43,860 nucleotides of DNA, from positions 1 to 43,860 of the IMG/VR virus record IMGVR_UViG_3300023179_000189. One strand, given 5' to 3'. The notes below the pieces were generated by a model, which was not told the DNA's origin, ran no database searches, and saw only the letters and a program-made list of their open reading frames with translations. Made by a program: the position numbers and the translations under genes. This DNA comes from a virus. Shown here one piece after another: positions 1 to 8,299 of the stretch. How positions within the stretch are numbered: position 1 is the stretch's first letter; every line of letters begins with the position of its first letter.

Positions 1-63
1 GTTTATGATTTTGCATAATTTGCCCCTGTTTTTTAGTTATTATTTGAAGAAAAGCCCTTCATC

Positions 64-87
64 GTGCCGCCGAAATCGCGGCGGCAC
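64..87 (-). terminator. GC-rich hairpin, possible terminator
   Basis: A perfect 9-bp inverted repeat (GTGCCGCCG / CGGCGGCAC, 6-nt loop) stands alone in AT-rich DNA. It lies 18 bp beyond the stop of the minus-strand gene 105-350. On the minus strand the stem is followed by a short stretch containing TTTTCTT about 11 nt later. On the plus strand a T5 run follows at a similar distance. A terminator for the minus gene is the simplest reading, but the T tract is not directly adjacent. Confidence 0.4.
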
Positions 88-104
88 TGGCAAGGCTCTT
101 GTTT

Positions 105-350
105 TTAATTTTTGATAGATTTTGAAACTAGTCCTGATTTTCCTAAGTCTTTTCTGAAGCCCCGAGCTCGTTGAAAGCCCTCTTTTCTTAAAAAGCCAAT
201 TGTTAAGCCCGTTTTTGCATTCACAATTGCTGGTGCGTGATTCCAATTTGTTACTGATGCAATATATTTTGTCTTGCCCGAAATTTCATAAAACATTCCG
301 CCGGCATTTGTCAATTTTGGGTTTAATTCATTAGAGTAATTGATTTTCAT
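105..350 (-). CDS. hypothetical protein, 81 aa
   Basis: An 81-residue, lysine-rich, soluble-looking protein that I do not recognise. It starts at an ATG with no clear Shine-Dalgarno sequence, which is common in this window. Upstream is a promoter/operator-like segment (398-432), and downstream is a GC-rich hairpin (64-87) that could end its transcript. The overlapping frame at 40-246 is less plausible because it begins inside this gene and runs through the hairpin. It is divergent from the small plus-strand ORF at 424. Confidence 0.55.
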   Translation of the reverse strand: MKINYSNELNPKLTNAGGMFYEISGKTKYIASVTNWNHAPAIVNAKTGLTIGFLRKEGFQRARGFRKDLGKSGLVSKSIKN

Positions 351-397
351 ATTTTTTACTTTAGTTAATTATTATTTCGAAACATTCTTATTTCGAT

Positions 398-432
398 AAA
401 CGTATAATAAACGTGGTTAAATTATGTTGCAA
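398..432 (-). promoter_or_regulatory. minus-strand promoter with AACGT operator
   Basis: On the minus strand TTGCAA (432-427) and TATTAT (409-404) are separated by 17 nt. The -10 is overlapped by two half-sites, read on the minus strand as CCACGT-N7-ACGTTT (398-416). The same 6-7-6 layout occurs at 29050-29068 and, less perfectly, at 34505-34523, each time over a -10 box. It would drive gene 105-350. The regulator is not known, but the ribbon-helix-helix protein at 28874-29029 is a candidate because one site sits on its own promoter. Confidence 0.45.
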
Positions 433-603
433 GTATTATTTAAAGTATTTTTTAAAGTATTTAAAAAAAGAATTGAAGCTAGAGCGAGTAAGACGCAAGA
501 GATAAAAGAATTGCAAAACGTTGAGGCTGTAAGCAATGCAAAGATTGGAAGCTGCAAAGCCGCGCTGGTATTGATTGCGCGAGAAAATGATTTAAGAAAA
601 TGA
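424..603 (+). CDS. small hypothetical protein, 59 aa, possibly truncated
   Basis: ATG to TGA, 59 residues. The N-terminus is a repeated hydrophobic/basic stretch (LFKVFFKVFKK) followed by a charged helix. No similarity is recognised. Past the stop, A-rich DNA up to about 720 contains further coding-like fragments in other frames, separated by poly-A tracts, so this may be the first part of a decayed longer gene. No Shine-Dalgarno sequence is visible. Confidence 0.4.
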   Translation: MLQVLFKVFFKVFKKRIEARASKTQEIKELQNVEAVSNAKIGSCKAALVLIARENDLRK

Positions 604-761
604 AAAAATAATTTAAAAAAGATTTAAAAAAAAGATTGGCAGAAATTGAGAGAAAGTAAGAAAAAAAAGCGCGGAAGAATTGCAAAAAATTGTGTCAAAT
701 AAAATTTTAAATAAATGTTGAAATAATTGAAAGTGTTTCAAATTGAGATTAAAAAAATTAC

Positions 762-840
762 TTGACAGTAAAGAAATAACTTGACAAAGTTCCGCGCGAT
801 GAGAATAGCAGACTTGCTATAATCCAACTGGAAATTCTCA
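762..840 (+). promoter_or_regulatory. leader of the late operon: tandem TTGACA, extended -10, nested inverted repeats
   Basis: Two TTGACA hexamers stand 19 bp apart (762-767, 781-786). Downstream lies an extended -10, TGCTATAAT (815-823), which is not at the right distance from either hexamer. The -10 overlaps a perfect 6-bp inverted repeat, ATAGCA-GACT-TGCTAT (805-820). This sits inside a 7-bp repeat, TGAGAAT / ATTCTCA (800-806, 834-840). The segment precedes the terminase genes, so promoter, operator or packaging-related roles are all possible. The rest of 604-904 shows only A-rich DNA. Confidence 0.45.
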
Positions 841-904
841 AATAATATTCGACATTATCAATAGCGACCAAGCGAAGCTGGCGCGGCAATCAAACAATTA
901 AAAC

Positions 905-1354
905 ATGCTTAAAAATAGCGTAAGATTTAGCTCAGAAATATTTGATGAAATTTGTGTGAGAATTGCTGAAGGGGAATCATTGCGCAAGATTTGCAAAGAT
1001 GAGAAGATGCCGAATTTGACGAGCGTTTGGAAGTGGTTGAATGGTAGCGAAGAATTAAGCAATCAGTACGCACGCGCACGCGAGGAACAAGCAGAAACTC
1101 TTGTCGATGAAATAATAGACATTTCTGATTATAAAATAGATGATACTTATTTAGACGAAGATGGAAGAGAAGTAATCAATCAAGAAGTTATCGCAAGAAG
1201 TCGCTTAAGAGTAGACGCAAGAAAGTGGGTTGCTTCAAAGTTAAAGCCAAAAAAATTCGGTGATTACACAAAAGTTCAAGCTGAAATAAAAGACACAAGC
1301 GCAAGCAGCTCTTGGCTTGGTGAAGTGTTGCAAGAAATTGATAACAATAAATAA
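905..1354 (+). CDS. terminase small subunit
   Basis: A 149-residue DNA-recognition subunit of the packaging motor. The N-terminal half carries a helix-turn-helix typical of phage small terminases (EGESLRKICKDEKMPN then VWKWL). It is followed by the family signature YARAREEQAETLVDEIIDI and a C-terminal R-x-DARKWVASKLKPKKFG stretch that matches many phage small subunits. It is the first gene of the late module and lies two genes before the large subunit, the usual order. In headful-packaging relatives the pac site lies in or near this gene, but no specific site is evident here. Confidence 0.9.
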   Translation: MLKNSVRFSSEIFDEICVRIAEGESLRKICKDEKMPNLTSVWKWLNGSEELSNQYARAREEQAETLVDEIIDISDYKIDDTYLDEDGREVINQEVIARSRLRVDARKWVASKLKPKKFGDYTKVQAEIKDTSASSSWLGEVLQEIDNNK

Positions 1355-1377
1355 TTTTAACAAATTGAGAAAATGAA

Positions 1378-1680
1378 ATGATTCAATGTGAAAGAAATGC
1401 TTTGAAAGAAATGCTACAATCCCAACCTAAATTAGGTGATGTCGTAACAATCAATAATGAATTACACACAATCATAAGTATTGATCCAGATCCATATGAT
1501 AATTATCAGAGGGTCATACTCTGCAACAAGTCAGATGATGACAAGTTAGTTGCAGAATTTGCAGAATTTTACGAAAAAAAAGCCAAAGAGTTAGAAAATA
1601 TGGATTTCGAAGTTAAAGTTGAAAGAGATGAAAACAGGAAAATAATTGTTAAATTACAACCAAAAATCGAAGTGTTATAA
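1378..1680 (+). CDS. hypothetical protein between terminase subunits
   Basis: A 100-residue acidic protein with no recognised domain. Its start is preceded by TTGAGAAAATGAA, close to the TTGAG-type context seen at several starts in this module. Its TAA stop (1678-1680) directly abuts the ATG of the large terminase, so the two are probably translated together. The position suggests a packaging accessory role, but the sequence does not show one. Confidence 0.75.
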   Translation: MIQCERNALKEMLQSQPKLGDVVTINNELHTIISIDPDPYDNYQRVILCNKSDDDKLVAEFAEFYEKKAKELENMDFEVKVERDENRKIIVKLQPKIEVL

Positions 1681-3216
1681 ATGAAGCACAGCGCCGAAGC
1701 ACTAGAGCAGTTCAAAAAAAATATTGCAAACAAGGCTTGGCGCATGTCCAACTTGTACTACTGCAAAGATGAAAACGGGAAAGAATTTAAGTTTATATGT
1801 AACGAAGCGCAAAGCGAATTAATAGAAGAGAAGCACCCTCTTAACATCATTCTTAAAGCACGTCAATTAGGAATCACAACATTCTATTGCATCAATTATC
1901 TTGACGACTGTTTGTTTAATTCAAACATTACAGCGGTTCTGATTGGTGATGATTTAGAAGATGCAAAGAAATTACTTAGAGACAAAGTGCGTTATGCTTA
2001 CGACAGATTGCCGCCTGAAATTAAAGAGCTTAGACAATTAATCACAGACTCAACGGAGATCATGCGATTTAGTAACGGATCAAGCTATTCAGTAACTACT
2101 TCTGCACGTTCAGGCACAGTTCAAAGATTACACATTACAGAGTTCGGTAAGATATGTCGCAAGAGTCCCGACAAAGCAGAGGAAATTATGTCTGGATCAC
2201 TTAACACAGTCCACCAAGGACAACAGATTGTTATTGAGTCAACAGCACAAGGCGCAAGCGGTCACTTCTTTAATCTTTGCAGTGTCGCCGAAATAAAGAT
2301 GCGGATGAGAGAAGAACTAACGCCTTTAGACTGGAAGTTTCATTTTTTTGGCTGGTGGAAAGATAAGAAATATCAGATGAATGCTGATTACAGATTGAAC
2401 GACAAGCAAAGCGATTATTTCTTAGAGCTTGAAGAAGAGGGCATCAAACTAACGAGACTACAGCAAATTTGGTATTGTAAGAAAGAAGAGACGCAGGGCG
2501 ACTTAATGAAACAAGAGTTCCCGAGTAATTCTAAAGAAGCATTTCAAAAGGCTATTGTTGGTGCTTACTGGTCGAAAGAATTAATCAAAGCAGAGCAAGA
2601 CGGGAGAATCGGGAGAGTTGGAATAGATCAGATGCTTCCAGTGCACACAGCTTGGGATTTGGGAATTAATGACACGACTTGCATCTGGTTCTTTCAGAAG
2701 AAGGGCTATGACTTCATGATTGTTGATTACTACGAGATGTCTGAAGAGCCTTTGCCTTTCTACTTCAAGATATTGAAAGAAAAGGGCTACAACTACGGAA
2801 AGCACTTTGCGCCGCATGATATTGCAAAAAGAAGCTATTACGATGGAAAGGACGGAATAGAGATTGCTTCCAACTTTGGCTTTAAGTTTGAGAAGATAAC
2901 GCGCGCACAAAACAAGATGGACTCAATCAATGAAGCAAGAGCAGTAATAAGCCGCTGTTGGTTCGATCAAAAGAGATGCGAGACTGGTATTGGAAGGCTT
3001 AGAGAATATCGCAAGAAATTTAATGATAAGCTTAACTGCTTCATGGATCAACCTTTGCATGATATTAATTCAAACGGAGCTGATGCTTTCCAGACTTTTG
3101 CGGCTTCAATTCATCGACTAGAGACTTACGCACAAGAACAAAAAGGCTTTGTTGATGATTGGGCTTATGAAGAGTATTTGAATGCGAGCAACAGAAATTC
3201 AATAACAGGGTATTAA
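1681..3216 (+). CDS. terminase large subunit
   Basis: A 511-residue packaging ATPase/nuclease. The Walker A-like motif KARQLGITT is near residues 59-67. A Walker B region, LHITEFG, lies near 150-156 with the catalytic glutamate at the usual place. A C-terminal RNase H-like nuclease half begins with HTAWDLGIND and ends with a conserved-looking DINSNGADAFQTFA segment. Length and motif order fit the terminase family of P22-like and related podoviruses. The ATG follows the previous stop without a gap. Confidence 0.95.
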   Translation: MKHSAEALEQFKKNIANKAWRMSNLYYCKDENGKEFKFICNEAQSELIEEKHPLNIILKARQLGITTFYCINYLDDCLFNSNITAVLIGDDLEDAKKLLRDKVRYAYDRLPPEIKELRQLITDSTEIMRFSNGSSYSVTTSARSGTVQRLHITEFGKICRKSPDKAEEIMSGSLNTVHQGQQIVIESTAQGASGHFFNLCSVAEIKMRMREELTPLDWKFHFFGWWKDKKYQMNADYRLNDKQSDYFLELEEEGIKLTRLQQIWYCKKEETQGDLMKQEFPSNSKEAFQKAIVGAYWSKELIKAEQDGRIGRVGIDQMLPVHTAWDLGINDTTCIWFFQKKGYDFMIVDYYEMSEEPLPFYFKILKEKGYNYGKHFAPHDIAKRSYYDGKDGIEIASNFGFKFEKITRAQNKMDSINEARAVISRCWFDQKRCETGIGRLREYRKKFNDKLNCFMDQPLHDINSNGADAFQTFAASIHRLETYAQEQKGFVDDWAYEEYLNASNRNSITGY

Positions 3217-3269
3217 ATAACACTTGACATTAAAAATATTATGAATTTATCTGAGAGCATCTTGAGTAA

Positions 3270-5522
3270 ATGTATTGTAAACGAAACGCAAAAATAGACT
3301 TGCTCACTCAAGACGCTGCCCAATATTTAGATTTTAAAACTATCCTAGAAACCGATAATCTCGCTGAGATATTGTCCGAAGAGATGCGCGCGTCTATTGC
3401 TAACAAAGTCAATACACGTTACAATACAGATTTACAATCAAGAAGCGAGAAGCAAAAGCAGCTTCAACAAATCATCCGCTATACGCTTTCACAATCAGAA
3501 AAGCGTTCATTTCCTTTTGAAGGCTCCTCAAACGTTATCTTTCCTTTAATCTCTACTGCTTGCGTTGAATTCGCGGCTAAATGTTACCCTGAAATTTTCA
3601 AAGATGGAAACATTGTAAAAGCTAAAGTTATTGGCAATGATGATGGCGAAGTAATGAAAGATATTGAAGGCAATGAGATGCGTAATGATGATGGCTCTAT
3701 TGCGACACTCGATGAAACGGGCTTGCCAGCTATTCAAAACGTAGGCGCTAAACTTAAGCGCGGACAAAGAATCGCAACTGTTATGAATTATCAGTTGAAT
3801 GAAGAGATTGAAGGTTTTGAGCAAGATATGGACGCTTTGTTCAGTGCTCTTGGCTCGCTTGGCACGATGTTTAAGAAAAATTACTTTGACGAACAAGAAC
3901 AAAAAATTTGCTCTCACTTAGTTTATCCTGATAAATTAATTATAAACGACTTTGCTCCTTCTTTTGAAGCCCCTGTTACACATATTATTGAAAAATACCC
4001 GCAAGACGTAGTTTCTTCAATTCGTTCTGGTGATTATATTGATTTTGATTTTGATCCAGATGCCGTAGATTCATCAACTGACACTAATAGTCTTGATAAA
4101 AATGACGAGAAAAGAACTTCTGACGAGGCGCAAGCTGGTTTAATTATATTCTTAGAGCAGCACACAAGATTTGATTTAGATAATGATGGTTATGCCGAGC
4201 CTTATATTGCGGTAATTCACAAAGCTTCAAACAAACTTGTAAAATTAATTAAAAGATTTCACGAAAAAGACGTTAAGAAAAACAAAAAAGGTGAAATTCA
4301 AAGCATCAAAGCAATTAATTTCTTTGTTCGCTATATCTTTACACCTTCTCCTGATGGCTCGTTTTATGGTGTTGGCTTAGGGCATTTATTATTCAACATC
4401 AACTCAGCAATCAATAGCTCGATTAACCAATTAACAGACGCTGGAACGCTTCAAAATACTGGAGGTGGCTTCATTTCTAAGTCTCTTAATATGGCTGGCG
4501 GTATGAAACCTTTTCGTCCTGCTGAATGGAAGATGGTTGAAAGCTTTGGTGGAAATATTCGTGAGGCGATTGTCCCTTTACCAGTTCCTGAGCCTTCACA
4601 AACGCTATTTGTATTGATGCAATTCTTGGTCAATGCAGGAAAAGAGCTTGGTTCTTTGAGAGATGTTCTGACTGGTGAAAATGCGGGCAACATTGCCGCC
4701 ACTACTTATATGGGAATGGCTGAACAAGGACAAAAACAATTTAAGTCCGTATTTATGCGGATTTATAATTCTTTGCGTCAAGAAATAAACATATTCTACG
4801 AGTTAAATTTAGAATATTTATCCCAAAAGAAATATGCTGAAATTTTAGACATTAAGCTTTTTGAAAGCCCAAGTGTTAAAGAAGATTTTTCTTTAAAAGG
4901 CTATGACATTGTACCAGTTGCAAATCCTGAAAATGTTATTTCTATGCAAAAGTTTGCCAAAGCTCAATTCTTAATGGGTTTTATTGGTTCTCCTATGGTC
5001 GATCAATTATTGCTCCACAAAACAGTGTTTGAAACTGCTGGAATTGAAAACTTTGACAAATTTATCATTAATCCACAACCGCAACCTGATCCAGTAATGG
5101 AAGTTGCAATGACGCAAGAAGAAACTAAGCGCATGGAAATTCAAACCAAAACGCAGATTGAAACTGCAAAATTAGAATTTGAGCAAATTAAATTCCAAAA
5201 AGATGCCGCTAAATCAGACTCAGAAATATTAGTAAACTATGCTCAAGCAGGTAAATTAGTTAAAGACACTGAGACGGCAGACACAAAAGATAAATTAGAC
5301 GTTTTGGACAACATGATTGATGCCGAATCAAGACAAAACGAAACTAATAATCGCAAAGAAGAAATGGAATTTAAGGCAGCAGTAGAGCTGGAAAAAATAA
5401 AAGACCGCAAAGAAGAAAGAAAATTTAAAGCGGCAGTAGTGCTAGGAAAACTAGAGAATCAGCAAGTTAAAATCCCTACAACCGAAAAAGAAAAGGAGGA
5501 TGAAACCTCTGCTGATATTTAA
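3270..5522 (+). CDS. portal protein
   Basis: 750 residues, close to the size of P22 portal (about 725). It forms the dodecameric ring through which DNA enters and leaves the head. Family-like stretches include FPFEGSSNVIFPLI near residue 80, an ALGSLGTMFKKNYFDE segment, and PSPDGSFYGVGLGHLL followed by IREAIVPLPVPEPS. The C-terminal ~130 residues are a charged coiled-coil-like tail rich in E and K, as in long P22-type portals. The ATG is fused to the recurrent motif TTGAGTAAATG. An upstream TTGACA (3225-3230) lacks a convincing -10. Confidence 0.92.
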   Translation: MYCKRNAKIDLLTQDAAQYLDFKTILETDNLAEILSEEMRASIANKVNTRYNTDLQSRSEKQKQLQQIIRYTLSQSEKRSFPFEGSSNVIFPLISTACVEFAAKCYPEIFKDGNIVKAKVIGNDDGEVMKDIEGNEMRNDDGSIATLDETGLPAIQNVGAKLKRGQRIATVMNYQLNEEIEGFEQDMDALFSALGSLGTMFKKNYFDEQEQKICSHLVYPDKLIINDFAPSFEAPVTHIIEKYPQDVVSSIRSGDYIDFDFDPDAVDSSTDTNSLDKNDEKRTSDEAQAGLIIFLEQHTRFDLDNDGYAEPYIAVIHKASNKLVKLIKRFHEKDVKKNKKGEIQSIKAINFFVRYIFTPSPDGSFYGVGLGHLLFNINSAINSSINQLTDAGTLQNTGGGFISKSLNMAGGMKPFRPAEWKMVESFGGNIREAIVPLPVPEPSQTLFVLMQFLVNAGKELGSLRDVLTGENAGNIAATTYMGMAEQGQKQFKSVFMRIYNSLRQEINIFYELNLEYLSQKKYAEILDIKLFESPSVKEDFSLKGYDIVPVANPENVISMQKFAKAQFLMGFIGSPMVDQLLLHKTVFETAGIENFDKFIINPQPQPDPVMEVAMTQEETKRMEIQTKTQIETAKLEFEQIKFQKDAAKSDSEILVNYAQAGKLVKDTETADTKDKLDVLDNMIDAESRQNETNNRKEEMEFKAAVELEKIKDRKEERKFKAAVVLGKLENQQVKIPTTEKEKEDETSADI

Positions 5523-5545
5523 TAATAACAACCTTGAGTAAGAAC

Positions 5546-5818
5546 ATGAGTCAAATCGAAATGAAAGAGTTAAAGGATTGGTTAAACGATCCAGCAGCGT
5601 TAAAATTCAAAAGAATCTTAACAAATTCACGCGGCAAGTTATTAAACAACATGGCGCACAATTACATAGGACAGCAAGGCAATTTTAATAAAGACCTTAT
5701 ATTGAGCGCCCTAGGCGGTTGTGAAGCATTAGAACAAATTTCTAACTATCTCGGTACAAAAGACGAGAACACGATAGAAGAACTGCTGAATTTATTTCAT
5801 GGAGGTTTGAGTGAGTAA
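5546..5818 (+). CDS. hypothetical protein, 90 aa
   Basis: A small, mostly helical protein between portal and GroES; the function is not recognised. I chose the ATG at 5546 because TTGAG lies about 7 nt upstream. A TTG at 5534 in the same frame would add four residues (MSKN). The 3' end overlaps the GTG start of the GroES-like gene by 8 bp and contains its GGAGG ribosome-binding site, indicating coupled translation. Confidence 0.75.
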   Translation: MSQIEMKELKDWLNDPAALKFKRILTNSRGKLLNNMAHNYIGQQGNFNKDLILSALGGCEALEQISNYLGTKDENTIEELLNLFHGGLSE

Positions 5819-6158
5819 GGAAATTAAAAATACTTCTGGTTGGAAGTCTTTAGAATATAGAATTTTGATTTTACCAGATGTGGTAGAAGAAAAAACAAAA
5901 GGCGGAATTATTTTGCCAACTAAAGCATTAGAAGACCAGCAACAAGCTAAAACAATTGCCACCATTATTGATTTTGGTGCAAAAGCTTTTGATGACAACA
6001 CTTGGAAAGAAAAACCAAGTGTTGGTGATAAGATTATTATTCCTACTTATTGCGGCTATAGAATATCTAAAGACCAAACAAAAGACGGAAAGGAATATCG
6101 CTCTATTTTAGACAGAGACATTTTAGCAATGCAAATAAATGAGGAAATATGCCAGTAA
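5811..6158 (+). CDS. GroES-like co-chaperonin
   Basis: A 115-residue Cpn10 homologue. The YRILILPD strand (residues 16-23), the mobile-loop motif EEKTKGGIILP (26-36) and the VGDKIIIPTYCG strand (71-82) are all present. Such proteins pair with the host GroEL ring; phage T4 gp31 does this to fold the capsid protein. The location between portal and scaffold supports a capsid-folding role. It starts at GTG (5811) with GGAGG at 5801-5805, one of the best ribosome-binding sites in the late module. Confidence 0.88.
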   Translation: MSKEIKNTSGWKSLEYRILILPDVVEEKTKGGIILPTKALEDQQQAKTIATIIDFGAKAFDDNTWKEKPSVGDKIIIPTYCGYRISKDQTKDGKEYRSILDRDILAMQINEEICQ

Positions 6159-7123
6159 TTGACCAATCAACAACAATAGATGATTCAAAACTTTATGGAT
6201 CAAAAGAAGCTCTTTCTAATCCCATCTTTGAGGATATGGAAGAGTCAGAATCAGAAAGTCTTGAAGTAGAGCAACCAGTCCAACAAAACCAATTTGTTGA
6301 CAGAAACACAGAGGAAAAAGCTTTTTATGCTTCCCTGTCTGATACTGAAAAGGACGCTTGGGATAGAGGTTGGAGAACTGGCAAATTCTTTAAAGGAAAA
6401 TTTAAAGATGGAACTCCTAAGCCTCACAAATCAGCAGAAGAGTTTTTATCTATTCAAGAAAGAGAAACTCCTATTCTGAATGAAAGAAATAGAAAGTTAG
6501 CTTCTGAAAAAACCGCTCTTGAAAGAGAAATGAGTGAACTTCGCAAGCAAATGGACGTTATGCTTAATGTTCAAAAAATTGCTTACGAAGAAAAGACTCA
6601 AAATAAATTTCAGTCTTTAGAAGAAGCTGAAGAGCAAGCTATTTTAGAAGGCGATGTTTCTAAAGTGAGAGCTATCCAAAAGCAACGCTTAGAACTTGAG
6701 AAAAATAAAATTTCTTTTGAAGAGCCTGAAATTGAGCAACCTAGAAACCAAATTAGTCGTGATGATAAATTTGTAATTGATAATTGGACTGCGGATAACA
6801 CTTGGTTTCATGAAGACAAGGTTCTACAGGCTTCTGCAACGGCATATTTTGGCACTTTATCCGAGAGAATCCCTTTGGAAGAAAGGTTAGAATTGGTAAG
6901 CGATGAAATCAAAAGTCGTTTTAGTGATAAATTAGGTTCTTCTAAAGCTCCTAGAGTTGAATCAGGAGTAAGGGGAGTTCAAAACACTAGAAAACAAAAT
7001 TCTTATAACGATTTGCCAGCAGAAATTAGAAAAAGCTGCGAGTTTTTTGCTAAAAGATACAATTTCGACAAAGAGAAAATTGCTAAAATGCAACAAACAG
7101 CCATTAAAGAATATTTTAAATAA
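6149..7123 (+). CDS. scaffolding protein
   Basis: A 324-residue acidic protein with a strongly charged, coiled-coil middle (roughly residues 95-175, with heptads such as ALEREMSELRKQMDVM) and a disordered-looking N-terminus. Its position between portal and capsid genes, and the WDRGWRTGKFFKG then PHKSAEEFLS pattern, match scaffold proteins of podoviruses. It overlaps the GroES-like gene by 10 bp. No protease motif is seen. The call rests on composition, position and motif pattern rather than on a catalytic signature. Confidence 0.75.
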   Translation: MPVIDQSTTIDDSKLYGSKEALSNPIFEDMEESESESLEVEQPVQQNQFVDRNTEEKAFYASLSDTEKDAWDRGWRTGKFFKGKFKDGTPKPHKSAEEFLSIQERETPILNERNRKLASEKTALEREMSELRKQMDVMLNVQKIAYEEKTQNKFQSLEEAEEQAILEGDVSKVRAIQKQRLELEKNKISFEEPEIEQPRNQISRDDKFVIDNWTADNTWFHEDKVLQASATAYFGTLSERIPLEERLELVSDEIKSRFSDKLGSSKAPRVESGVRGVQNTRKQNSYNDLPAEIRKSCEFFAKRYNFDKEKIAKMQQTAIKEYFK

Positions 7124-7139
7124 AAATTGAGGAAAAAAC

Positions 7140-7646
7140 ATGAAAGAAGCAAATAGAAATCCAAAAACACATTCTCTTGAAAGATTAGATATTCAAGATT
7201 CAAGAGCGGCAAGACCTACTAACAGAGACGTTGAAGTGGTAAAATTGCCAGATGGAAAAGAATTTATTAGAACTCCTCGTACTTCTTTAAAAAGAAGCGG
7301 TGCAGTTTCTGACTTGCCTAAAAAAGCAGGTTTTAAACGCAGATGGGTTTCTTCTAACATTCCAAATCGCATTCAAAATTTGATTGATTTGGGATACAGA
7401 CCAGCTACCGATGAAAACGGCATTGAAATTGCTCCAATAAGAGGTGGTACAAATAAACAAGGCGAAACATTTATGAGATACGCTTTGGAAATTTCTGAGG
7501 AAATGGATGCTCAAATTGAGAGAGACAATAAACAAAGAATAGAAGACCAAAACAATGAAGCATTGGAAAAAATGAAAAATGTGGATTTGGGAAGCGGTTC
7601 TTCAACTTATGTGAAACAAGATTCACAAAAATTCATAACAAGATAA
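7140..7646 (+). CDS. hypothetical head-region protein, 168 aa
   Basis: A 168-residue, charged protein of unknown function placed just before the head structural genes. It starts at an ATG preceded by TTGAGGAAAAAAC, a plausible ribosome-binding site. The middle carries a KKAGFKRRWVSSNIPNRI segment, basic and aromatic. Similar small proteins lie between scaffold and capsid genes in other podoviruses, but I cannot assign a role. Confidence 0.75.
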   Translation: MKEANRNPKTHSLERLDIQDSRAARPTNRDVEVVKLPDGKEFIRTPRTSLKRSGAVSDLPKKAGFKRRWVSSNIPNRIQNLIDLGYRPATDENGIEIAPIRGGTNKQGETFMRYALEISEEMDAQIERDNKQRIEDQNNEALEKMKNVDLGSGSSTYVKQDSQKFITR

Positions 7647-7661
7647 AATTAAAATTAAACT

Positions 7662-8273
7662 ATGGCTAACGCTAATACTCCTGCTGGCTTAACGCCGCTT
7701 AAGAACTCTCCTTTCGTGGAGATTCCTAAAAACTCTTACTACATTCCTGCAAGCTATGCAACTGCATTGTTTATCGGCGACCCTGTAGTAAAAACTGGTA
7801 CTTCTAACACTGCTAACGTTCTTACAAGTGGCAAGTTATATCCTGCTGGTTCTCTTCCTGAAATCAATAAAGCAACTGCTGGCGATGCTAATGCTATCAC
7901 TGGTGTTATTATTGGTTTTGAAGCTATCCCAAGCAATTTAACTTTAAATTATAACCCAGCTTCAACTGAAAGAGTTGCCATTGTTGCTGACAGCCCATTC
8001 CAAGAATTTTTAGTTCAAGAAGAATCTGCTGGAACTCCTTTGGCTGTTACTTCTGTTGGTTTGAACGCCAACGTGGTTTATGCTGAATCTGGTTCAACTG
8101 CAACTGGTTTGTCTGGTGCTGAATTGGATACATCTACTCCTGCAACCGATGCAACTTACCAATTAAAAATCAAACGTCTTCTTGACGCTCCTAAAAATGC
8201 TATTGGTCAGCACGCTAAATGGGTTGTTATTATCAACAATCACACAGAAGCCAACGGCAAAGCTGGTATCTAA
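7662..8273 (+). CDS. probable capsid decoration or head structural protein
   Basis: A 203-residue, beta-rich, Ala/Thr/Ser-rich protein. The pattern AGLTPLKN then YATALFIGDPV, followed by GVIIGFEAIP, resembles a widespread phage head-protein family. In that family a short N-terminus is followed by an S/A-x-A-T-A-L-F/Y-x-G-D-P-V segment. The gene immediately precedes the major capsid gene. Whether it decorates the shell or is an internal head protein cannot be told from sequence. Confidence 0.65.
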   Translation: MANANTPAGLTPLKNSPFVEIPKNSYYIPASYATALFIGDPVVKTGTSNTANVLTSGKLYPAGSLPEINKATAGDANAITGVIIGFEAIPSNLTLNYNPASTERVAIVADSPFQEFLVQEESAGTPLAVTSVGLNANVVYAESGSTATGLSGAELDTSTPATDATYQLKIKRLLDAPKNAIGQHAKWVVIINNHTEANGKAGI

Positions 8274-8299
8274 TTATTAATTAAAAATTTATTTAAAAA

